The position numbers were made by a program, and so were the translations under genes. The notes beneath the pieces are model-generated. The model was not told the DNA's origin. It did not search any database and was given only the letters and a program-made list of their open reading frames with translations. A stretch of DNA of 39,652 nt. Origin: an uncultured Acinetobacter sp. (GTDB lineage Bacteria; Pseudomonadota; Gammaproteobacteria; Pseudomonadales; Moraxellaceae). This document shows, piece after piece, positions 34,086 through 39,652 of the stretch (within the stretch, counting starts at the first letter, position 1; each line of letters opens with the position of its first letter). The stretch covers positions 1 to 39,652 of the forward strand of contig NZ_CANQLZ010000025.1 of NCBI RefSeq assembly GCF_947624825.1. The letters are read 5' to 3'.

Positions 34086-34733
34086 ATGTCTAATAAATCT
34101 AATAAGCGCGTGACAATGGATTTAGCTTTGACTACAGCTGAAAATATAACTGATGAAATCGTATTTAAAACTGCGTCTACATTTCTAGAATATTTGATTA
34201 AATCTGTTCCGTTTAGCCCCATTATCATTAGCTTAATTGATGCTTACTCAAATTTCGAAACAGCAAAAAAACAAAAACAGCTTTTAAATTTTATTCAACA
34301 AACTGAAGAAATTAATCATGGTTTCATCGCAAAATTCTTTAAAGAAAAGAGCAACTCTGAATTAGGTTTTGAAATTTTAGGGATTCTCGATCAAACCTAT
34401 TTAGACCAACAAGCCAGAATGGTTGGTCGTACTTTAATACTGCTTCAAAAGAATGACATTTCAAAGCAAGAATTTGATAAATATACTTATATTATTACTA
34501 AGTTAAATAATCATTTACTAATGCTTATAGAAGAATTACACACTAAATTTATGGAAAACTCACCAAAGGTAATCATTAGTTTACCCAACGCTAACATGGA
34601 TTTGGTAAGTTTTGGATTTATCGAAAAACTACTTGATGGTTCATGGTTTGCAGAAGCTCAAAACGAAACTGCTTTCGATTATAAAATTACAAATGAATAT
34701 TTCTATTTTTATAAAAATATCTTTAAAGATTAA
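34086..34733 (+). CDS. Orphan helical protein, 215 residues (accessory gene)
   Basis: An AT-rich gene with codon use unlike its neighbours. The product is predicted all-helical and soluble except for one hydrophobic stretch near residues 40-52 (VPFSPIIISLIDAY). After it come KKQKQLLNFIQQ, an acidic-basic region (NHGFIAKFFKEKSNSELG) and LGILDQTYLDQQARMVGRTL. This order (short hydrophobic helix, K/Q-rich linker, then a helical core ending in a Lys-Phe-x-x-Tyr-Thr-Tyr-Ile-Ile stretch) recalls uncharacterised families scattered in accessory regions. I cannot name it. ATG 34086 is chosen over a GTG 12 bases upstream. No partner gene is recognised. Confidence 0.65.
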   Translation: MSNKSNKRVTMDLALTTAENITDEIVFKTASTFLEYLIKSVPFSPIIISLIDAYSNFETAKKQKQLLNFIQQTEEINHGFIAKFFKEKSNSELGFEILGILDQTYLDQQARMVGRTLILLQKNDISKQEFDKYTYIITKLNNHLLMLIEELHTKFMENSPKVIISLPNANMDLVSFGFIEKLLDGSWFAEAQNETAFDYKITNEYFYFYKNIFKD

Positions 34734-34772
34734 TTTTATGGCCCAAGCTAAAATTTCAAATTAACTTCAAAG

Positions 34773-34798
34773 AAAAAACCACCTTTCGGTGGTTTTTA
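34773..34798. terminator. Bidirectional terminator between the orphan gene and the small membrane protein
   Basis: AAAACCACC, TTTC loop, GGTGGTTTT, with A- and T-runs on both sides, so both convergent genes can use it. Confidence 0.88.
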
Positions 34799-34807
34799 AA
34801 GCTTAAC

Positions 34808-34927
34808 TTAATGTATAAAATAAGCCAAAGCCATAAAAATTACTTGCAGCAGCAACACCAAAGCAAAGAGCTTCCAACCTTTTTGGCGCAGGCTTGCCTT
34901 ATCTAAAAACGCCAGCGTTTTTGCCAT
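34808..34927 (-). CDS. Small single-span membrane protein, 39 residues
   Basis: Start ATG at 34925-34927, stop TAA at 34808-34810. The protein begins MAKTLAFLDKASLRQKGWK, a basic cytoplasmic arm, and then has a hydrophobic helix (about residues 19-37) ending AYFIH. GAGG lies 7 bases before the ATG. A terminator follows its stop directly, and a plausible promoter lies about 190 bases upstream (35111-35139). The ribosome site, helix and terminator make a real gene likely. Function unknown. Confidence 0.65.
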   Translation of the reverse strand: MAKTLAFLDKASLRQKGWKLFALVLLLQVIFMALAYFIH

Positions 34928-35083
34928 GTCATCACCTCATACCTGAACATACTGTTTTTGGATGGATTGTTGTTTTTTCTTAAAAAAGCATGCAATACAT
35001 GTCGATTAATAAGAATAAAAAGCAAAATCTAAACCAAGTCCAGTAGGAGAACGTAAAAATTACAATAAATCTAAAAAATAAAA

Positions 35084-35101
35084 AACCACCCAAAGGTGGT
35101 T
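35084..35101 (-). terminator. Hairpin with U-rich tail just after a promoter
   Basis: AACCACC and GGTGGTT form a 7-bp stem around a 4-base loop, and the minus strand continues with TTTTTTATTTTTTAG. It lies only a few bases after the predicted start of transcription (about 35104). It may be a 5'-end protective stem-loop, or an attenuator ahead of the 39-residue gene. Confidence 0.6.
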
Positions 35102-35110
35102 ATATTGCTC

Positions 35111-35139
35111 ATTGTATCTAAAAAATGGTTTTTTTCCAA
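35111..35139 (-). promoter_or_regulatory. Candidate promoter for the 39-residue membrane protein
   Basis: TTGGAA (35134-35139), 17-base spacer, TACAAT (35111-35116) on the minus strand. This is a good sigma-70 match in a region that otherwise has no gene. Confidence 0.5.
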
Positions 35140-35480
35140 TTGGTTTAAATAAATCAATTTTTTATCGCTTGATATAAAGTAGTTTTAATATTTTATGCTT
35201 ATTGATTGATTATTTCGGCAATAAAAAACTCAAAAATCTTAAAATTTTTATGTATTTTCAAATATATAATTTAACTTAAATTCATGCCATTTTAGTTTTT
35301 AAATCTTACTTTAAATACATTTACTCGCTTAAATAATAGACATTATCTAACAAATAAGAGGATTTAAAAAATTGCGTGATTGCTGGCATATATAAAAATC
35401 ACTTAGAGCTTTGCCAACTTACAAGTAGATAAAACCGTATTTATAGCGACAAACAAGGTCAATAGCGCGATTTATAATTA

Positions 35481-35510
35481 AAAAAAACCCTTCCGAAGAA
35501 GGGCTTTTTT
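35481..35510. terminator. Terminator of purL
   Basis: CCCTTC, CGAA loop, GAAGGG, flanked by T-runs in both directions, 27 bases after the purL stop. Confidence 0.9.
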
Positions 35511-35529
35511 AAGGTCTAAATTAAATCAA

Positions 35530-38500
35530 TTAACCGATAAATTGACGCGCATTACGGAACATACGTAACCATGCACCATCTTGATCCCAATCTTCTGGTT
35601 TCCAAGAATGTTGTAGCGCACGGAAGTTACGTTCTGGATGCGGCATCATAATCGTGGCACGACCATCTGTAGACGTTACACCCGAAATTGCTTCTGGTGA
35701 ACCGTTCGGGTTCATTGGGTAGTGTTGCGTTGGGTTACCATGGCTATCTACATAACGTAATAACACTTGGCTACCTGCATTTAATGATGCAAGGTTTTTA
35801 GTAGATGTCACTACACGCCCTTCACCATGCGCCACAGCGATTGGTAAAATCGAACCTTCCATACCTTGTAACAATACAGAATTTGATTTTTCTACACGTA
35901 CGTTAACAGCACGCGCTTCAAACATTTCAGATGTGTTGCGGTGGAAACGTGGCCAATTGTCTGCACCCGGAATTAATGGCGCAAGTTGTGACAACATTTG
36001 GCAACCATTACAAATACCTAAAGAGAAGGTTTCGTCACGGTTAAAGAATTTCTCAAATTGATCACGCAGTTTCGGGTTAAATAACACCGATTTTGCCCAA
36101 CCACCACCTGCGCCTAATACGTCACCATACGAGAAGCCACCACATGCCACTAAGCCTTCAAAATCATCAAGGCTAATGCGACCTGCAAGTAAATCACTCA
36201 TATGCACATCAACAGTATTAAAGCCCACTTTATCAAACGCTGCTGCCATTTCTACATGACCATTTACGCCTTGTTCACGTAAAATCATCATGTTAGGACG
36301 ACGTAGATTAATAAACGGTGCTTCAATCTCTTCGTTTAAATCAAACGTTGCTTGAGCGATTAAACCTTTATGGTTTTTATCGGTAATTAATGCAAATTCT
36401 TGATCGGCAGTTTCGACGTTATCACGTAAACGCTGGATTTGATGTGATACTTCAGTCCATGCCACTTGTAAATCAGCGCGCTCAAGCACTAAGCCATTAA
36501 CAGTTAATTGATCTGTATTGTTAACTGTACCTACAACATGAATGGCATCTTTTAATGTTGATGCTGCAACTTCAGCTTGTAAAGCATCCCAATCTGCTTT
36601 GGCAATTTGAACAACTGCACCAATTTCTTCAGCAAATAAACTTGCAACTGATTGATCTTCTAAAGCTACACCTAAACGTGAAGCAAACATCATTTCAGCC
36701 ACGGTTGCCAATAAACCACCATCACCTAAGTCATGGTAAGCTTTAATGAGACCGCGTTCGTTCCAATCTTGTACTAAAGCAAAGAAGGCTTTGAAATCGT
36801 CAAAGTTATCAACATCTGGTGTCACCGAGCCAATCGCTTTATACACTTGCGCTAAGATCGAACCACCCAAACGGAATTGACCTTTTGATAGATCAATACG
36901 TACCAACACAGAATCTAAGTTCTTCAATTCTGGAGTTAAGGTTTTACGTACATCCGTCACTGGTGCAAATGCAGTGATCACACCTGACATTGGTGAAGTC
37001 ACAGATTTATCGATGCCTTCGTCATTCCATGTGGTACGCATAGACAATGAGTCTTTACCTACAGGAATTGCGATACCTAAAGCAGGACACATTTCCATAC
37101 CAATGGCTTTTACGCCTTCAAATAAAGCTTGGTCTTCGCCCGCTTGACCTGCCGCTGCCATCCAGTTTGCTGACAATTTAATGTCACTGATTTTGGCAAT
37201 TTTAGCAGACATAATGTTTGAAATTGATTCAGCAACCGACAAACGTGCAGAAGCTGCCGGGTTTAACAATGCAACCGGTGGACGTTCACCCATCGCCATT
37301 GCTTCACCGGTAAAGCCTTGTAAGCTTGTAGTGGTAACCGCAGCATCAGCCACAGGAACTTGCCATTTACCTACAAACTGATCACGTGCCACCATACCTG
37401 TAATCGAACGGTCACCAATGGTGATTAAGAACGATTTAGAAGCAACAGTTGGGTTTTTCAGTACACGATAAATGGCATCTTTTAGATCAGTCACTTGAGC
37501 TGCATCAAAATCATCGCCTTGACGTTCAGCAGTTTCGTATGAACGGCTCATACGTGGCGTGCCACCAAGCATCACTTGCATTGGCATATCAACTGCTTTG
37601 TTTTCAAACAGTGGATCTTCAACCGTTAAGTGACGTGCTTCTGTGGCTTCACCTAAAACTGCAAATGGGCAACGCTCACGGGCACAAATTGATTCAAATA
37701 ATGCTAAAGAACTTGGACGAATCGCAAGCACATAACGCTCTTGTGCTTCGTTTGACCAAATTTCCATTGGCGACATGCCCGGCTCTAAAGATGGAATCTT
37801 ACGTAAGTTCAGAATCGCACCAAGCTCATGGTCGTTCACCAATTCTGGCATTGCGTTTGATACACCACCTGCACCTACATCATGCACCGATACGATTGGG
37901 TTATGGTCTTCCATGCGCCAGCACGTATCAATCACTTCTTGGCAACGACGTTCCATTTCTGGGTTTTCACGTTGTACAGACGCAAAGTCTAAGCTCTCGC
38001 CCATCGTACCGCTATCTACAGAAGAGGCTGCACCACCACCAAGACCAATCAACATTGCAGGACCACCCAATACAATGAGTAAGTCACCTGGTAAAATTGG
38101 ATCTTTTTCAACGTGATCGGCACGGATGTTACCGTAACCACCAGCAATCATAATTGGCTTATGGAAGCCTTTTACATCGCCATTGACATTTTGTTCAAAG
38201 GTACGGAAGTAACCATTAAGTGCCGGACGACCAAATTCGTTGTTAAACGCAGCCCCACCTAAAGGACCATCAATCATGATCTGAAGCGGTGACGCCATAC
38301 GAGATGGTTTACCGTAGTTGTCTTCCCAAGGCTGTTCAAAACCTGGAATATTTAAGTTAGATACGGTAAAGCCGGTTAAACCTGCTTTTGGCTTACCACC
38401 ACGACCCGTTGCACCTTCATCACGGATTTCACCGCCTGAACCAGTTGCAGCGCCTGCAAATGGCGCAATTGCGGTTGGATGGTTATGGGTTTCTACCTTC

Positions 38501-39363
38501 ATTAAGATATGCGCGGCTTGATTTTTATATTTATAAACGTACTGACCGTTGTCTTCTTGCGTTGGATAAAAACGCTGCGTATCAAAACCAACAATCACCG
38601 ATGCGTTGTCTTTATACGCTGACAATACGTCTGTTGGTGATTCTTTATAGGTGTTTTTAATCATTTGGAATAATGATAATGGCTGTACCTCACCATCAAT
38701 CGTCCATTCAGAACCAAAGATTTTATGACGGCAATGCTCAGAGTTGGCTTGCGCAAACATCATCAACTCGATGTCGTTTGGATTACGACCCATGTTGGTA
38801 AATGCATCGGTTAAGTAATCAATTTCTTCCATCGACAACGCAAAACCAAACTCATTGTTGGCTTTGACTAAAGCGTCTTTACCTTGACCCAAAATATCAA
38901 TTGAATTGAGTGGTTTTGGTTCAGTTTCTAAAAACAGTGCTTCTGCATCTTCAATCGCATTGAAAGTGCTTTCAGTCATGCGGTCATGTAACACCGCTTT
39001 AAGTTCAGCAGAAACTGAATTTACGCCCTTTAGAGTAAATAAAACGCCGCGTTCTAAACGATGAACCGGCGTATTACAGTTGGCGAAAATATCGGTCGCT
39101 TTAGATGACCACGGCGAAATCGTGCCGAGACGTGGAGTCACGAGAATTTGAACTTCGTCGCTTGCAGCTTGACGTAAATTAAATGCTTCACCGTCGTTTA
39201 AAAGCTGTAAAGCGGATTGCTGTTGTTGCTCGCTCAGCGCTTGGTCAAAGAGGTAAACCCATTGGCTTTCAATTGATTGAACAGAACTAATTGACGATAA
39301 ACGCGATAATAGTTGAGTTTTCTTAAAAGAAGAGTGTGCAGGTGCACCGGCAACGATAAACAT
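35530..39363 (-). CDS. purL: Phosphoribosylformylglycinamidine synthase (large single-chain PurL)
   Basis: A 1277-residue cytosolic enzyme of step 4 of purine synthesis (FGAR + glutamine + ATP to FGAM). It is the fused gammaproteobacterial form: N-terminal PurS-like domain, FGAM synthase core with [20 protein letters not shown] and related ATP/substrate loops, then a C-terminal glutaminase with catalytic Cys in [12 protein letters not shown] and the distal His in [13 protein letters not shown] 39363 ([13 protein letters not shown]) is chosen because it fits the family start; 21 open codons upstream have no support. GGAG is about 12 bases upstream, partly within a leader hairpin. An IS end lies about 215 bases upstream. 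Confidence 0.97.
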   Translation of the reverse strand: MFIVAGAPAHSSFKKTQLLSRLSSISSVQSIESQWVYLFDQALSEQQQQSALQLLNDGEAFNLRQAASDEVQILVTPRLGTISPWSSKATDIFANCNTPVHRLERGVLFTLKGVNSVSAELKAVLHDRMTESTFNAIEDAEALFLETEPKPLNSIDILGQGKDALVKANNEFGFALSMEEIDYLTDAFTNMGRNPNDIELMMFAQANSEHCRHKIFGSEWTIDGEVQPLSLFQMIKNTYKESPTDVLSAYKDNASVIVGFDTQRFYPTQEDNGQYVYKYKNQAAHILMKVETHNHPTAIAPFAGAATGSGGEIRDEGATGRGGKPKAGLTGFTVSNLNIPGFEQPWEDNYGKPSRMASPLQIMIDGPLGGAAFNNEFGRPALNGYFRTFEQNVNGDVKGFHKPIMIAGGYGNIRADHVEKDPILPGDLLIVLGGPAMLIGLGGGAASSVDSGTMGESLDFASVQRENPEMERRCQEVIDTCWRMEDHNPIVSVHDVGAGGVSNAMPELVNDHELGAILNLRKIPSLEPGMSPMEIWSNEAQERYVLAIRPSSLALFESICARERCPFAVLGEATEARHLTVEDPLFENKAVDMPMQVMLGGTPRMSRSYETAERQGDDFDAAQVTDLKDAIYRVLKNPTVASKSFLITIGDRSITGMVARDQFVGKWQVPVADAAVTTTSLQGFTGEAMAMGERPPVALLNPAASARLSVAESISNIMSAKIAKISDIKLSANWMAAAGQAGEDQALFEGVKAIGMEMCPALGIAIPVGKDSLSMRTTWNDEGIDKSVTSPMSGVITAFAPVTDVRKTLTPELKNLDSVLVRIDLSKGQFRLGGSILAQVYKAIGSVTPDVDNFDDFKAFFALVQDWNERGLIKAYHDLGDGGLLATVAEMMFASRLGVALEDQSVASLFAEEIGAVVQIAKADWDALQAEVAASTLKDAIHVVGTVNNTDQLTVNGLVLERADLQVAWTEVSHQIQRLRDNVETADQEFALITDKNHKGLIAQATFDLNEEIEAPFINLRRPNMMILREQGVNGHVEMAAAFDKVGFNTVDVHMSDLLAGRISLDDFEGLVACGGFSYGDVLGAGGGWAKSVLFNPKLRDQFEKFFNRDETFSLGICNGCQMLSQLAPLIPGADNWPRFHRNTSEMFEARAVNVRVEKSNSVLLQGMEGSILPIAVAHGEGRVVTSTKNLASLNAGSQVLLRYVDSHGNPTQHYPMNPNGSPEAISGVTSTDGRATIMMPHPERNFRALQHSWKPEDWDQDGAWLRMFRNARQFIG

Positions 39364-39377
39364 GCTGATTTTGGCTC

Positions 39378-39429
39378 CACGGGCAGGTCGAAAACCGTGC
39401 CACAATGTGACTTGAGAGAGCGTCACATT
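39378..39429 (-). promoter_or_regulatory. Two adjacent hairpins in the purL leader
   Basis: AATGTGAC and GTCACATT (39404-39429) are a perfect 8-bp inverted repeat with a 10-base spacer. Next to it CACGG and CCGTG (39378-39399) form a second stem whose foot touches the GGAG ribosome site (39375-39378). The arrangement could control translation, or the first repeat could be a repressor operator. I cannot match it to the PurR box. Confidence 0.5.
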
Positions 39430-39579
39430 CTACTGTGAATTGATGTAATCAGCTAGATAAAAAATATAAAATTAATAGAAGTTTTACTAACAATTCTTTA
39501 TTTTTCAGACAAAAAATTTGAATTTGATTGGCTAGATTATCATAAAAGCCTCAACCCATAAGCATTCTTGGCAAAATAT

Positions 39580-39652
39580 TAGATCTCTTGCGAAAGTTAA
39601 TTTAAGAGCATCCAATTCACCATTCCAGCAATTAAATTCATTCTTAGACCAA
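39580..39652 (-). mobile_element. Right end of the same insertion sequence, opposite orientation, cut by the window edge
   Basis: The terminal sequence 39580-39596 and the transposase tail (stop TAA at 39597-39599) are identical over 63 bases to 15-77, reversed. The partial transposase runs off the window edge and reads GLRMNLIAGMVNWMLLN at its C-terminus. Its transcription points towards purL. The other IS end and the full transposase are outside the window. Confidence 0.75.

Larger units (their letters stand above)
34928..35480. other. AT-rich intergenic region between purL and the small membrane protein
   Basis: About 550 bases, extremely AT-rich, with no open frame longer than about 20 codons that has a ribosome site. 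It holds one promoter-plus-hairpin unit on the minus strand (35084-35139). The stretch 35140-35480 shows nothing I can support. Confidence 0.5.

Noticed and set aside
35140..35480. Possible hidden gene in the long AT-rich gap
   Set aside because: Only very short frames without ribosome sites were found on either strand.
37449..38078. 209-codon plus-strand frame antisense to purL
   Set aside because: His/Leu/Gln-rich shadow translation of the purL core with no start signals.
1..39652. Composite transposon carrying the whole window
   Set aside because: Cargo is essential housekeeping genes (rpsB, tsf, map, purL, glyA); inverted IS ends are better explained by contig breaks at a repeat.
1..39652. 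CRISPR array, prophage or recognised defence system
   Set aside because: No regularly spaced repeats, no phage structural or integrase genes, and no known defence protein set seen on either strand.

Overview
The window reads as one contig of an Acinetobacter-like gammaproteobacterium (Moraxellaceae). The evidence is the AT-rich sequence, the dense short-spaced genes, and the protein types: a 1277-residue PurL, a stand-alone NadM, type II QueF, SthA, OmpW and RlpA/MltB of the kind seen in that genus. The organism call is by recognition, not by a search. Almost everything is chromosomal housekeeping. An identical 63-bp insertion-sequence end lies at each edge in opposite orientation (15-77 and 39580-39642), so the contig probably stops at two copies of one repeated IS.

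Layout. 1-340: IS end joined to a decapitated cadR (MerR family). 382-833: two tandem paralogous small lipoproteins. 1193-2877: ahpF. 3020-5875: a three-gene operon of a membrane protein, TelA and a diverged TelA paralogue. 6140-7919: rnk and glyA. 8155-8596: a decayed gene. 8663-9971: an ExoX-like exonuclease and an unknown gene. 9990-10331: a candidate small RNA with its own promoter and terminator, then tRNA-Arg(CCG). 10509-13697: ABC ATPase, permease, queF and an unknown gene as one operon. 13954-15843: mltB and rlpA, two cell-wall enzymes, separated by a 17-bp perfect inverted repeat. 16077-19581: an acidic unknown protein, tsf-rpsB with a likely S2 leader, and divergent map. 19739-22219: an MFS transporter coupled to a 44-residue membrane peptide, then a TauD-type dioxygenase. 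22385-23572: chrA. 23626-26869: sthA, lipA and a CMD-family protein. 26930-28799: ompW divergent from dapD. 28913-31264: queE, queC, a secreted protein and bcp. 31471-34028: nadM, a crotonase, a nitroreductase and a small NIF3-like protein. 34086-34733: an AT-rich orphan gene. 34808-34927: a 39-residue membrane peptide. 35530-39363: purL, with hairpins in its leader.

Shared themes. Queuosine synthesis is split between queE-queC and queF, about 16 kb apart. Several genes serve stress and redox balance (ahpF, bcp, sthA, the TelA operon, chrA, nitroreductase). NAD and lipoate metabolism are represented by nadM, sthA and lipA. I found no CRISPR array, prophage or recognised defence island. The least explained items are the small RNA candidate, the two short membrane proteins, the TelA triad and the orphan at 34086-34733.
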